A stretch of DNA of 64,000 bases from Anaerosoma tenue (GTDB taxonomy: Bacteria; Actinomycetota; Coriobacteriia; Anaerosomatales; Anaerosomataceae): assembly GCF_023161965.1 (NCBI RefSeq), contig NZ_JALNTY010000002.1, positions 212,552 through 276,551 of the forward strand, read 5' to 3'. Under the pieces are notes generated by a model, which was not told the DNA's origin, did no database searches, and was given only the letters and a program-made list of their open reading frames with translations. Both the position numbers and the translations under genes were made by a program. Below, piece after piece: positions 23,997-35,647 of this stretch. The stretch's first letter is position 1. Each line of letters opens with the position of its first letter.

Positions 23997-25124
23997 GTGG
24001 ATGTATCGCCCGCCTCATCGCTCGCGGCACAGGCGCCCCAGGCGACGCTCGACTGGCTCTGCTCGGAGGAGAATCCCGCCGTCGCGGCGCTGACGCTGCG
24101 CGGGCTCCTCGGCGACACCGGCTCTCCACGCGCCGAAGAGATGTGGGCGCGGCGAAACGCCTACGAGCCCGTGAACACGATCCTCGGTCAGATGCGCCCG
24201 GACGGGAGCTGGGACACCCCCGGACGCGACTACCAGAAGTACGGCGGCAACCTCTGGCAGGTGCATTTCCTGGGAGAGCTCTTCGCCGACGGTGACGACG
24301 AGCGCGTGCGGACGGCCGCCTCGTACGCGTTCTCGCGGCAACTGCCGGACGGTTCGTGGTCGTGCAACGGCCGCGTGTCGGCGGCGATCCCGTGCCTCAC
24401 GGCGAACGTGGGCCGCGCTCTGGCGCGCCTCGGCTTCGCGCGCGACGAGCGCATCGCCCGCGCGCTCGGCTACTGCGTGTCTCTCTACGACGCCTTCGGC
24501 TGCCTGACGTGCGGCACCCCCGGGACCGAGGGCCAGCCTCCCGCCGAGTGGGGCGCCTCCACTTCCACGCTGAACGGGTACTGTCACATGCTGGCGCCCA
24601 AACTCCTGCTCTTCCTCGCCGAGGTGCCCCGCGACGTGTGGCCGGAAGGAACGGAGCGGCTGCGGGACGAATGCGTGCGTGTCCTGCGCGAGAAGGAGAT
24701 CTTCCGATCGCTTCCCGGGGAGGCCCGCGAGTTCTTCGACCTCTACTACGGCGCGAAGACCGGTGAGCGTGCGGGATTGCGCGAGCAGTACCTGAAGGGT
24801 CATCCGGTACTGCACCACAAGGACAAGCCGGGCTGGCTGCGGTTCGGCTATCCGCTCTCGTACAACTCGGACGCCCTTGAGGCGCTTCATGCCCTGGCGC
24901 TTCACGGGGAGCCTGCGCGGCCTGAGTATGCACCGGCGTTGGCCGCCGTGCGCTCCGCGGCCGACAGCGAGATGCGATGGAAGCTTCGCAACTCGTTCAA
25001 CGGTAAGATGCGTGCAGATGTGGAAGTGAAGGGTGAGCCGAGCCGATGGGTCACCTGGCGCGCACTCACGGTGCTGCAGCACTATGGGAGTGCGAACGAT
25101 GCGGTCCCTGAGAACGTCTCATGA
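23997..25124 (+). CDS. alpha-alpha toroid protein (prenyltransferase/terpene-cyclase-like repeats), function unknown
   Basis: 375 residues from GTG 23997, with GAGGG about eight bases upstream. Repeats of the QW/toroid type are visible as MRPDGSWDTPGRDYQKYGG and QLPDGSWSCNG. No DxDD (class II cyclase) or prenyltransferase zinc motif is evident, so an enzymatic call is not justified. Several cysteines occur near LGYCVSLYDAFGCLTCG. It may be a toroid-shaped binding or scaffold protein. The next gene (25156) follows by 31 bp on the same strand. Confidence 0.72.
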   Translation: MDVSPASSLAAQAPQATLDWLCSEENPAVAALTLRGLLGDTGSPRAEEMWARRNAYEPVNTILGQMRPDGSWDTPGRDYQKYGGNLWQVHFLGELFADGDDERVRTAASYAFSRQLPDGSWSCNGRVSAAIPCLTANVGRALARLGFARDERIARALGYCVSLYDAFGCLTCGTPGTEGQPPAEWGASTSTLNGYCHMLAPKLLLFLAEVPRDVWPEGTERLRDECVRVLREKEIFRSLPGEAREFFDLYYGAKTGERAGLREQYLKGHPVLHHKDKPGWLRFGYPLSYNSDALEALHALALHGEPARPEYAPALAAVRSAADSEMRWKLRNSFNGKMRADVEVKGEPSRWVTWRALTVLQHYGSANDAVPENVS

Positions 25125-25155
25125 CATGGATATCTCACGAACGAGGAGGTACGCG

Positions 25156-25620
25156 ATGTACGCTCGGATCCTTGCGTTTGCACTCGTGATCGCGCTTGGC
25201 GCTGCGATGGTGGGCTGCGCGACACAGGATGCCGCCGAACCCGATGACACACCCGAGACGAATGCGCCCGGCGCCCCGGTGGATGACGGCACTGATGAGG
25301 CCGCCGACGAGTCCGGGGAACTGCGTCTCGCCAACGGCCTCTACGACCAGGCTGATGGCTCCGTGATGGTCCTCGGCACGCTCGAGTGGGTAGACCTGGA
25401 GGGCGGCTTCTATGCCGTGACCGGGGCGCCCGGCGACGGTGGCACGATCGCCGTTGTGGCCAACGCCGACGAATTCGCGAGCGAGCTCGAAGAGCTCACC
25501 GGCTCCACGGTGTTCATCAACGGCACGCGGTTCGAAGGCGCGTCCATCCGGATGGCCGGCCCCGAAGTGGTGATCGACTCGATCGAGAAGATCGACGACA
25601 CGCCGGGCGCCGCCGAGTAG
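25156..25620 (+). CDS. small lipoprotein of unknown function
   Basis: 154 residues from the ATG at 25156, which has GAGGAGG six bases upstream; an earlier ATG lies within the upstream gene's end. The signal ends with the lipobox MVGC (Cys21). An acidic, Pro-rich linker follows (about residues 28-55), then a compact domain with DGSVMVLGTLEWVDLEGGF, TIAVVANADEFASELEELTG and STVFINGTRF. Probably a surface-anchored beta-rich domain. It is likely co-transcribed with the toroid gene and ends at the strong terminator 25641-25675. Confidence 0.8.
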   Translation: MYARILAFALVIALGAAMVGCATQDAAEPDDTPETNAPGAPVDDGTDEAADESGELRLANGLYDQADGSVMVLGTLEWVDLEGGFYAVTGAPGDGGTIAVVANADEFASELEELTGSTVFINGTRFEGASIRMAGPEVVIDSIEKIDDTPGAAE

Positions 25621-25640
25621 CGATCCTGCGCGGCGAATCA

Positions 25641-25675
25641 AGAAGGGGCCCGGGCAGAACGCCCGGGCCCCTTCT
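25641..25675. terminator. strong bidirectional terminator
   Basis: A 15-bp perfect stem (AGAAGGGGCCCGGGC and complement, 5-nt loop), ending in TTCT on the plus strand. It lies between convergent lipoprotein genes. Confidence 0.92.
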
Positions 25676-25746
25676 GTGCGCGAGCGGCGACGAGCCTCGC
25701 AAGCGACGCATCAAGCACAAGCGCCTGGAGCGGTAGCAGTCCGTGC

Positions 25747-26259
25747 CTATGGGGTTTCGCGCGCCGCGATACTGACCTCTGAGCCGTCGTCGGACTCATT
25801 GACGTTGATGTACAACTGCATCGAACCCTTGGTGGCCTCAAGCCCCATGAACTCGCCGTCATCGGTGGTCATCTGCAGCTCGTCCCCGATCGCCCAGCCG
25901 CTTGACGATAGTTCGTCAACATGCCAGTCGTACACGGCGGCCACGCTATCGTCGACATAGAGATCCGCATAGTGCTCGGAGCCTGCATCCGCGACGATAC
26001 TGCTCGATGACGAGACCTCAGCGTCGGGATGGATGGGGATGTCCGAGGGGAAGTTATTGCCCAGTTCGCCGTCGCCTCCGCCGAACGTGATATCTCCATC
26101 ATCCGTACTGATGGTCACGTTCTCATCGTCCACATCAACATCTCCGCCAACAGCAGATCCGGCCACCTCCTCGGCAGCCGTATCCGAACCGCCACTGCAG
26201 CCGACGAGGGCGAGCGCGAGCGCACCCACAAGCGCGCCGATCAGCAATCGTCTGACCAT
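25747..26259 (-). CDS. lipoprotein, paralogue of the one at 22839
   Basis: 170 residues from the ATG at 26259 with AAAGGAGG upstream. The signal VRRLLIGALVGALALALVGC carries a lipobox at LVGC. The mature part repeats the plan of the paralogue: an acidic strand-rich segment (GGDVDVDDENVTISTDDGDI), NNFPSDIPIHPDAEV, then a C-terminal domain with YDWHVDELSSSGWAIG. Identity between the two is clearest in the signal and the first half. Function unknown. The two copies flank a 2.1-kb group of plus-strand genes. Confidence 0.82.
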   Translation of the reverse strand: MVRRLLIGALVGALALALVGCSGGSDTAAEEVAGSAVGGDVDVDDENVTISTDDGDITFGGGDGELGNNFPSDIPIHPDAEVSSSSSIVADAGSEHYADLYVDDSVAAVYDWHVDELSSSGWAIGDELQMTTDDGEFMGLEATKGSMQLYINVNESDDGSEVSIAARETP

Positions 26260-26358
26260 GCCGTCCTCCTTTCCTGCGAACATGCCTACTCACGGGTACC
26301 GTTCCAGCCCGGACAACGTTTCCCTGCCTCATAGCCGAGCGGGCCTTCTACCAGGCAT

Positions 26359-29595
<3,237 letters not shown>

Positions 29596-29649
29596 GGTCA
29601 CTCCTCAGGTTTGGACGCAGTTCGATACATTCTAGCGCATACTGCGGTA

Positions 29650-30417
29650 TCAGAGGCGGACCGGTATCCCCCGCTCGGCAAGGTACTCCTTCACCTGCGC
29701 CACCGTGAACGTACGGAAGTGGAACACCGACGCCGCCAGCAGCGCCGATGCATGCCCCTTCTTCACACCATCGTAGAAGTGCTCGAGTTCGCCGGCCCCG
29801 CCGGACGCGATCACCGGCAGGTCCACGGCGTCAGCGATCGCACGGGTGAACTCGAGGTCGTAGCCGGCAAGCGTACCGTCGCCGTCCATGCTGGTGGGAA
29901 GCAGCGTGCCCGCGCCCAGACCCTCGCAGCGGGTAGCCCACTCCACGCAGTCGATCCCGGTCCCCTTCTGCCCGCCGCTCACGACCACCTCGAAGCCTGA
30001 GGGCATCTCCTCGTTGCGGCGTCCGTCGATCGCCACCACGACCCGGTCGGAACCCCAGTCGTCGGCGGCTTCGGCGATCAGGTCGGGGCGGGCCACGGCC
30101 GCGCTGTTGACCGAGACCTTGGCGACCCCCACTTCGAAGAGCGCGTCGAAATCCGAGAGTTCTCTCACGCCACCGCCCACCGTGAGGGGCACTTCTCCGA
30201 GAGCCCCGACGACCTCGCGCGCCCAGGCGATGCGCGTGCTGCGGCCCTCCACTGTTGCGGCGATATCGAGCATCGCCACCTCGTCGGCTCCAGCCTCCCG
30301 ATAGAAGGCGGCGTTCTCAACGGGATCGCCCGCGTCACGAAGATCCACGAAGTTGACGCCCTTCACAACGCGGCCGTCCTTCATATCGAGGCACGGGATG
30401 ATGTTGACTGGCTCCAC
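29650..30417 (-). CDS. hisF: imidazole glycerol phosphate synthase subunit HisF
   Basis: 255 residues from GTG 30417, with GGAGGGGG five bases upstream; the open frame starts at a TTG inside that SD. The TIM barrel signatures are complete: IIPCLDMKDGRVVKGVNF (catalytic Asp11-equivalent), GADEVAMLDI, LTVGGGVRE, KVSVNSAAV, VVVAIDGRR, LPTSMDGDGT (catalytic Asp130-equivalent) and VIASGGAGE. It is the cyclase half of the HisFH synthase; hisH is not nearby. hisG is 24 kb away. Confidence 0.96.
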   Translation of the reverse strand: MEPVNIIPCLDMKDGRVVKGVNFVDLRDAGDPVENAAFYREAGADEVAMLDIAATVEGRSTRIAWAREVVGALGEVPLTVGGGVRELSDFDALFEVGVAKVSVNSAAVARPDLIAEAADDWGSDRVVVAIDGRRNEEMPSGFEVVVSGGQKGTGIDCVEWATRCEGLGAGTLLPTSMDGDGTLAGYDLEFTRAIADAVDLPVIASGGAGELEHFYDGVKKGHASALLAASVFHFRTFTVAQVKEYLAERGIPVRL

Positions 30418-30484
30418 GGGAACCCCCTCCAAGCGGCGACGGTTGTGGGCATTCTACCGCACGTGCCACGCGGCCCCTCGCTGG

Positions 30485-31372
30485 TCACGCCCCCTGCGCC
30501 GACGACTCCTCACGAACGCTCGCGAGCACGAAGAATGCGATGACCCCCGACGCCAGAGTAGCCACCGAGAACAGCACAAAGGGCGCAAGGTCCAGCTGCC
30601 CCTCCACGATCCAGGCGGACACGAGCATGGCCACGATGGCACCCGACATCGTCACGCCTTTGACCGAGAAGACCGCCGCGAGCAGGTAGCCCACCGGCTT
30701 CCGCAACCACGCGAACACCGCGGTGGCCAGCGCCAGCGGCACGATGATGCCGAGGTCGAGCGCCTGCACCGCAAGCGTGGGCGTGCCCAGCAATCCCGCA
30801 CCGGCTAGGTCGCCCGAAAGGCCTGTCGCGATCCTCGGCACCCACATCGCGACGAGCTGCAGAGCCATCACGCCGCTGAAGACGGCCATCGAGCGACGCG
30901 GGAACCTCTCCGAGAAGCGTGCAGGCAGGGAGCGCAGATCGATCGTGCTCACGATCCAGATGAGCGCGATGAAGCTCAGCGGGTAGAGCGCGATGAACGC
31001 CGGAAAGAGCGGCCCCAGCGCCCAGAAGACCGCGTACATCAGGTACTGATACACCAGATAGCCGAGGATGCCGGCCGCCAACAGACGCCCCTTGAGCGAC
31101 CCGCGCGCAACGAACGGGACCGCGATGAGCAGCGCTGGAGCCGCGGCGAACAGGGTCAGCGCATCCCAGCCCACACCCTCGGCCACCACCCGCTCAGCGT
31201 TGTAGGCGTACACGCCGTCGGTGACGTACTCGAACTCCTCGCCTCGGATGCTCGTTGCCTGCTCCGTTGCGCCGCTGCCGCGTGCGAACACGCCGATGGC
31301 AGCGGTCACTCCCGCTCCGAGCGCGATGACAAGACAGAGAGCGGCTATGCCGCGAAAGGTGTGCGCCGACAT
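30485..31372 (-). CDS. integral membrane protein of unknown function
   Basis: 295 residues from the ATG at 31372, which shares a base with the flavodoxin stop (TGATG). The first segment is a signal anchor. An extracytoplasmic loop (~residues 30-65) follows, then about seven more hydrophobic helices. No transport or enzyme motif is recognisable. It is the third gene of a TetR-flavodoxin-membrane protein operon and so is probably induced together with the flavodoxin. Function unknown. Confidence 0.8.
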   Translation of the reverse strand: MSAHTFRGIAALCLVIALGAGVTAAIGVFARGSGATEQATSIRGEEFEYVTDGVYAYNAERVVAEGVGWDALTLFAAAPALLIAVPFVARGSLKGRLLAAGILGYLVYQYLMYAVFWALGPLFPAFIALYPLSFIALIWIVSTIDLRSLPARFSERFPRRSMAVFSGVMALQLVAMWVPRIATGLSGDLAGAGLLGTPTLAVQALDLGIIVPLALATAVFAWLRKPVGYLLAAVFSVKGVTMSGAIVAMLVSAWIVEGQLDLAPFVLFSVATLASGVIAFFVLASVREESSAQGA

Positions 31373-31875
31373 CACAGACCCATCCGCTCTGCCACGCCGC
31401 GGGTCCACTCGGCAACGGCTTCGTAGTCTCGGAAGTCACCCTGCGGCGCCTTCATCGCCTTCATGATGAGTCGCTCGGGGAGCGAGAACGCTTTGGGCTC
31501 GTTCATGCCGGCGAAGAGGCCGATATCGATCGGCGTGATGCCGGTCTCCGCCAGCAGCGGGTCGGTGTAGGCGCGCACTTCATCCGCTTTGTCGGGGTCG
31601 CTCGCTATGGTCAGGCAGGCGGTGAACATCGCCACGGGCCGGGACGTGAGCGCCTCGGCATGAGCGGTCACCCATTCCTTCACGGCGCCGTGCCAACTGC
31701 CCGCGCGGACTCCGCTCCCCACGATCACAGCACGGTAGCCGGAGGGCCCCGGAGCCTTCTCCACGGAATGGACGTCCGCTGTGAGACCCGCCTCAACGAG
31801 GATGGCGCCGATCTGCTCGGCGATACCGGCGGTACACCCTGTCTTCGTTCCGTATACGACCAACACGTCACTCAT
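31372..31875 (-). CDS. flavodoxin-domain protein
   Basis: 167 residues from the ATG at 31875 with AAGGAG upstream. The FMN-binding loop is VVYGTKTGCTAGIAEQIG; VIVGSGVRAGSWHGAVKEWV supplies the second flavin loop. The overall pattern matches the HemG-like/flavodoxin_5 group. It is cytoplasmic (no signal), unlike the related protein at 46116. The gene lies 4 bp after the TetR gene and overlaps the membrane-protein gene, so it is probably part of the regulon of that TetR. The redox partner is unknown. Confidence 0.87.
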   Translation of the reverse strand: MSDVLVVYGTKTGCTAGIAEQIGAILVEAGLTADVHSVEKAPGPSGYRAVIVGSGVRAGSWHGAVKEWVTAHAEALTSRPVAMFTACLTIASDPDKADEVRAYTDPLLAETGITPIDIGLFAGMNEPKAFSLPERLIMKAMKAPQGDFRDYEAVAEWTRGVAERMGL

Positions 31876-31879
31876 GTCG

Positions 31880-32482
31880 TCACTCCTTGTCCGCCGAGGC
31901 TCCCGACCAGAAGATGTCGAAAAGCTGCTCGATCCCTGCATCCGTCTGAACATCGGCGGGCACATCCGCCGCACCCATCACCTGCCGGTACATCACGTAG
32001 CTCGAGGTGAGGCCGAAGAACGCCTCCGCCATCACGCGGGGGTCGACGTCGTCCCTGAGCTCACCGGCACGCTGCTGCTCGGCCATGTACTCGGCCAGCC
32101 CGGCCAGGTTCTCGGGAACGCCCGCACCAAGCACCTCGGCCACCTCGGGAACCGACGCGGCGTCGAACGCCAGGCGCATCGCCATGCCGCCGTCTTCCAG
32201 CGCGCCCGCGATCTCCATGCGCGCGAAGCCGAGCAGGGTGCTTTGTACGTCGCCCGAGGGGGGCGCAGCCGCGGCGGCGCGCCCCGCCTGCCGGCGGGCC
32301 ATCCGCTCGCCCAGGGCCCTCAGCACGCCGATCTTGTTCTCGAAGCGGCGGAAGAGGGTCACCTCGTTCACGCCGGCGCGCTCGGCGATCGCCCGTGTGG
32401 TGGTGGACGCGTAGCCGTAGGTGGCGAACAGCTCGGATGCCGCGTCGAGGATCCGCTCGGCTGTGTCCTGCGTGCGCGCCAT
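31880..32482 (-). CDS. TetR-family transcriptional regulator
   Basis: 200 residues. The N-terminal helix-turn-helix reads AERILDAASELFATYGYAST, then TRAIAERAGVNEVTLFRRFE, a standard TetR DNA-binding domain. The C-terminal ligand domain is not assignable. It is the first gene of an operon with the flavodoxin and the membrane protein, and probably represses it through the palindrome at 32504-32519. The ligand is unknown. Confidence 0.92.
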   Translation of the reverse strand: MARTQDTAERILDAASELFATYGYASTTTRAIAERAGVNEVTLFRRFENKIGVLRALGERMARRQAGRAAAAAPPSGDVQSTLLGFARMEIAGALEDGGMAMRLAFDAASVPEVAEVLGAGVPENLAGLAEYMAEQQRAGELRDDVDPRVMAEAFFGLTSSYVMYRQVMGAADVPADVQTDAGIEQLFDIFWSGASADKE

Positions 32483-32503
32483 GATGTCCTTCCCATGAAG
32501 TCA

Positions 32504-32519
32504 GCAAGTGCTTACTTGC
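32504..32519 (-). promoter_or_regulatory. TetR operator
   Basis: GCAAGT-gctt-ACTTGC is a 6-bp inverted repeat 22 bp before the TetR start codon. TetR repressors often bind such sites over their own promoter. Confidence 0.65.
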
Positions 32520-32576
32520 ATCGTAGGGACGGAGCAGCCATCTGTCAAGCGCCTGCATCAAGAGGAAGGGCAGCCG

Positions 32577-33968
32577 CTACGCGGTGATGACCTCGATGTC
32601 GGGCTCCTCGTCCCAATCGGTCACCGGCGGCTCGGCCTCCATGCGGTGGAACAAGTGCCGGAACAGCAGGACGCCGATGAGACCGGCGGCCACGTTGGCA
32701 GCGAACGCCGCCCACCACACGCCGCCCAGCCCGAACAGCGTGGAGCCTACGTATGCGAGCGGCACGTACAGGACGAACATCCGTAGCACCGACAGGACCA
32801 TCGAGTACACCGCGCGGTGGAGCGCATTGAGGGCGTTGGTGATGGTGACGAGACCGCCGAGCAGCGCATAGCTGGGGAAGACGATCGTCATGTAGGCCAT
32901 CACCGTGTCCACAACGGCCGGATCGTCGTTGAAGATCGACGCGATGCCCCGGCCGCCCACGAGCGAGAGAAGCCAGACGAACGCCCCCCACCCTGCCGCC
33001 ATGGCAAGCGCCACCTTGACGGCCCGGCTGACGCGGGGCTTCTTGCCGGCGCCCCAGTTCTGCCCCACGAACGGCACCAGCGCTGCGCCGAGAGCGTTGA
33101 TCACCATCACGGCGAACATCTCCAGGCGGCCCGCCACGCCGAACCCGGCAACCGCTGCCACGCCGTAGGCGGCGACGATCGAGGTGATCACGCCAGTGGA
33201 GACAGGGGTGATCAGCTGCGTGATGGCCGCAGGCAGGCCCACCGAGAGCACGTGCCGCCACGACGCGAGGATGTCACGTACGCCCATCCGCACGCGGGTG
33301 ATGATGCCCCTGCGGCGCAACACCACCAATGCAACGGTGAGGGCGCACGTCTGCGATATGACCGTGGCGATCGCCGCGCCACGCAGCCCGTATGCGGGGA
33401 CCGGACCGAGCCCGAAGATGAAGAGCGGGTCGAGCAACACGTTGATGGTGAGCGCCGTGAGCATGATCTTGGCGGGCGTCTTCGTGTCGCCGGTGGCCCG
33501 CAGGCTGCTGTTGCCGTTCTGGGGAACCACGATGAGCGGCAGGCCGAGGAACCACACCGACATGTACGCGTACACGTGGTCGAGCACCACGCCCTCGGCG
33601 CCAAGGAGGCCGAACAGCGGCCGGATGCTCAGGAGTCCCACGACAGCCATCGTGGTGGCCACGGTGATGCCGAGGAGGATCGAACTGAGAGCAAGGCGAC
33701 GGACGCCCTCGGTGTCACGCTGGCCTATCGCCTTCGACACGACCGCAGTGGTGCCCATCCCGATCCCGAGGCTGATCGAGTTCACGGCCATCACCACCGG
33801 GAGCGTGAACCCCATCGCGGCGAGCGGCTCGGTGCCCAGGCGCCCAACGTAGAAGGTATCCACAAGGTTGAACCCGACCATCGCGAACATCGCGATCACC
33901 ATGGGCGTGGTGAGCCGCACGAGCGTCTTCGCTACGGGTCCCTCCACCAGGCGTGCGTCGTGCTGCAT
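32577..33968 (-). CDS. MATE-family multidrug/cation antiporter
   Basis: 463 residues with about 12 hydrophobic segments in two similar halves. MATE patterns include TTPMVIAMFAMVGFNLVDTF, ISLGIGMGTTAVVSKAIGQR and LPAAITQLITPVSTGVITSI. The start ATG shares a base with the stop of the MarR gene upstream (TGATG). Family members export drugs or flavins using Na+ or H+; the substrate is unknown. Co-transcription with a MarR regulator suggests induction by its substrate. Confidence 0.92.
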   Translation of the reverse strand: MQHDARLVEGPVAKTLVRLTTPMVIAMFAMVGFNLVDTFYVGRLGTEPLAAMGFTLPVVMAVNSISLGIGMGTTAVVSKAIGQRDTEGVRRLALSSILLGITVATTMAVVGLLSIRPLFGLLGAEGVVLDHVYAYMSVWFLGLPLIVVPQNGNSSLRATGDTKTPAKIMLTALTINVLLDPLFIFGLGPVPAYGLRGAAIATVISQTCALTVALVVLRRRGIITRVRMGVRDILASWRHVLSVGLPAAITQLITPVSTGVITSIVAAYGVAAVAGFGVAGRLEMFAVMVINALGAALVPFVGQNWGAGKKPRVSRAVKVALAMAAGWGAFVWLLSLVGGRGIASIFNDDPAVVDTVMAYMTIVFPSYALLGGLVTITNALNALHRAVYSMVLSVLRMFVLYVPLAYVGSTLFGLGGVWWAAFAANVAAGLIGVLLFRHLFHRMEAEPPVTDWDEEPDIEVITA

Positions 33969-34423
33969 CAGCCGATCACCTTGCAGTCCTCATCGAGCAG
34001 CGCGGTGGCGTTGTCTGCCATACGCTGCAGCAGTCGTTCCGCCAGTGTCTGCTCCTCGGCCGAGAGGTCGGCGATGAGCGCGTCGTTCCAGGTGCGGACG
34101 ACCTCCTGGAACTCGGCCACAACGGTCCGGCCGGACGCCGTGAGATCGAGCAGGCGCACCCGTCCGTCGGCGGGATCGGGCCGCCTCTGCACGTAGCCAA
34201 GCTCCACGAGACGGCGCACCGCGTGCGCCGCGCCACCCTTGTCGATGTCCACGTATGCCCTGAGGTCTTCCTGGCGGGACCCCGGGTGCTCGGCGAGGAA
34301 CGAGAGCATCCTCGTCTGCGTGAAGCTCAGGCCTTGCGCGCGCAGCTGTCGCTCGAAGTACATGTGCGTGCGGCGCGACAGTGTTGCCACGAGCCGGGTG
34401 ATGGGGTTGTGGTAGCAGTGCAT
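33968..34423 (-). CDS. MarR-family regulator of the MATE exporter
   Basis: 151 residues from the ATG at 34423, preceded by GGAGG. The winged helix shows LSFTQTRMLSFLAEHPGSRQ, then DIDKGGAAHAVRRLVELGYV and RRPDPADGRVRLLDLTASG, the MarR wing. Earlier in-frame starts lie in the promoter. It should bind the palindrome at 34479-34494, which overlaps the -35 element of its own promoter. Confidence 0.92.
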   Translation of the reverse strand: MHCYHNPITRLVATLSRRTHMYFERQLRAQGLSFTQTRMLSFLAEHPGSRQEDLRAYVDIDKGGAAHAVRRLVELGYVQRRPDPADGRVRLLDLTASGRTVVAEFQEVVRTWNDALIADLSAEEQTLAERLLQRMADNATALLDEDCKVIG

Positions 34424-34463
34424 CGATCCTCCGTGCGCGGACAGCCTCATAGGCAGGCACCGC

Positions 34464-34494
34464 AGTCTACGCCTCACAAGTTGCGTGTGCAACT
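34464..34494 (-). promoter_or_regulatory. promoter and MarR operator of the marR-MATE operon
   Basis: On the minus strand TTGCAC (34487-34492), a 17-bp spacer and TAGACT (34464-34469) form a good promoter. AGTTGC-gtgt-GCAACT (34479-34494) covers the -35, as expected for autorepression. Confidence 0.75.
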
Positions 34495-34526
34495 ATTTTC
34501 GAAGCATCGACACGCCATGCGCACGC

Positions 34527-35159
34527 TCAGGCAGGCACGGGCCTCGGCGAGTAGTCCTCGACGAAGAACCCACGCCACGTCCTGGGCTTCCCGCCCCCGC
34601 GCTCTTCCACCGCTGCGGACGGGTCCAGCGGGACCTCGAGCACCACGTCATCACGCAAGGGACGATTGGGGTCGTAGATGCGCACCACCACGTCGTCCTC
34701 CCGGAAGTCGGCGGCGTACGCGAGCACCTGGTGGTTGCGCGCGATATGCGGGAGGCCGAGACCGCTCACCAGACCGAGGGGCGCGGGACGGCCGCTCCGC
34801 AGCAGGTCGAACAGGGTCAGCAACGACTGCCGAGTTGCCGCTCCCACTCCCAGCGGACCCCCTGACGGCAGGTATGTGAACCGTGCGAATCGTGCGATGT
34901 TGGCCCCCGGCAGCACCACGATGCTGTCCAGTTGCCGCCGCCAGATCCATCGTGCGAGCGGCGAGTCGTGCTCCGGGAGCGTGCGGTCGTGCGAGCCTGG
35001 CGGCAGCGGCGCCCCCGCCACGAACGCATCGAGCGCGGCGAACACCATGCCTCCGCACCTTCCACGCGACGCGATCACGCCAAGCACCACGTCGCGCCAT
35101 GTGTTGGCGAACCCGAAGCCGTCCTTCGATGGCAGGAAACCCGTATCGAGATACATCAT
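34527..35159 (-). CDS. possible papain-like (C39-type) peptidase domain protein
   Basis: 210 residues, no signal. Possible catalytic residues follow a papain-like order: Cys35 in SRGRCGGMVFAALDAF, a His in IARNHQVLAYAADF and an Asp in VVRIYDPNRPL. The N-terminal FLPSKDGFGFANTWRD precedes the cysteine. I infer a C39-like fold from this spacing only; no transporter or leader peptide is next to it. The SD is weak. The protein could instead be an inactive family member or an unrelated hydrolase. Confidence 0.6.
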   Translation of the reverse strand: MMYLDTGFLPSKDGFGFANTWRDVVLGVIASRGRCGGMVFAALDAFVAGAPLPPGSHDRTLPEHDSPLARWIWRRQLDSIVVLPGANIARFARFTYLPSGGPLGVGAATRQSLLTLFDLLRSGRPAPLGLVSGLGLPHIARNHQVLAYAADFREDDVVVRIYDPNRPLRDDVVLEVPLDPSAAVEERGGGKPRTWRGFFVEDYSPRPVPA

Positions 35160-35211
35160 GGCCGCCTGTCGTGATGGGTCTGAGTGTCTTCGATGATACC
35201 GTCAGATCCGC

Positions 35212-35427
35212 TCATCGGACCCTCACGCTGTCGGGCACGTGGTAGTCGGCGTGGTATCGGCCGACACGACCGACTCCGGCCTCGTGCCGCTCCCGGCGTA
35301 CGACGCTGAGACGTGCTGCGGCGCGGCTCAGGTACGCAGCGAGCGTGTCGCGCGCGTGAGAAGCCAGGCCGGTGATATCGACGGTGTAGTGCTGGCGCTC
35401 GAAGACGCCGGTGGTGGATTCGAACAT
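35212..35427 (-). CDS. small basic protein of unknown function
   Basis: 71 residues with a strong SD (GGGGAGGG) about eight bases before the ATG and codon use like its neighbours. The middle (LAAYLSRAAARLSVVRRERHE) is probably an amphipathic helix. It lies 45 bp after a 26-codon gene that also has a strong SD, and both follow the promoter at 35596-35630. No family recognised. Confidence 0.65.
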   Translation of the reverse strand: MFESTTGVFERQHYTVDITGLASHARDTLAAYLSRAAARLSVVRRERHEAGVGRVGRYHADYHVPDSVRVR

Positions 35428-35472
35428 CGCGGGGTCCCTCCCCTTACAGGGTGCCCGCGACGTGAGGTGATC

Positions 35473-35553
35473 TCAGGCGGCGCGGCACACCGGAATACGG
35501 ACGTGCACAGACTGCGGGGCGATCGGGGCCCCTGGCTCACTCGGCTTGATCAT
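35473..35553 (-). CDS. 26-residue small ORF with strong SD
   Basis: The ATG at 35553 has AAGGAGGG eight bases upstream and reads MIKPSEPGAPIAPQ, ending PVCRAA before TGA. It is the first reading frame downstream of a convincing promoter and precedes the 71-residue gene. It may be a leader peptide or a real small protein. Pro-rich composition argues against a membrane peptide. Confidence 0.5.
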   Translation of the reverse strand: MIKPSEPGAPIAPQSVHVRIPVCRAA

Positions 35554-35595
35554 CTGACGTCCCTCCTTCCGGTCGCGCTTCCAGCTCCTGACAAC

Positions 35596-35630
35596 GGCAT
35601 GCATCATAGCATGCCGATCCTGCATAGCAA
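35596..35630 (-). promoter_or_regulatory. promoter with a palindrome centred on the -10 box
   Basis: On the minus strand TTGCTA (35625-35630), a 16-bp spacer and TATGAT (35603-35608) are close to consensus. GGCATGC and GCATGCC (35596-35602, 35609-35615) flank the -10 as a perfect 7-bp inverted repeat, so a repressor could cover the -10 element exactly. Confidence 0.75.
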
Positions 35631-35647
35631 GACACAGGCTGGAGTCC

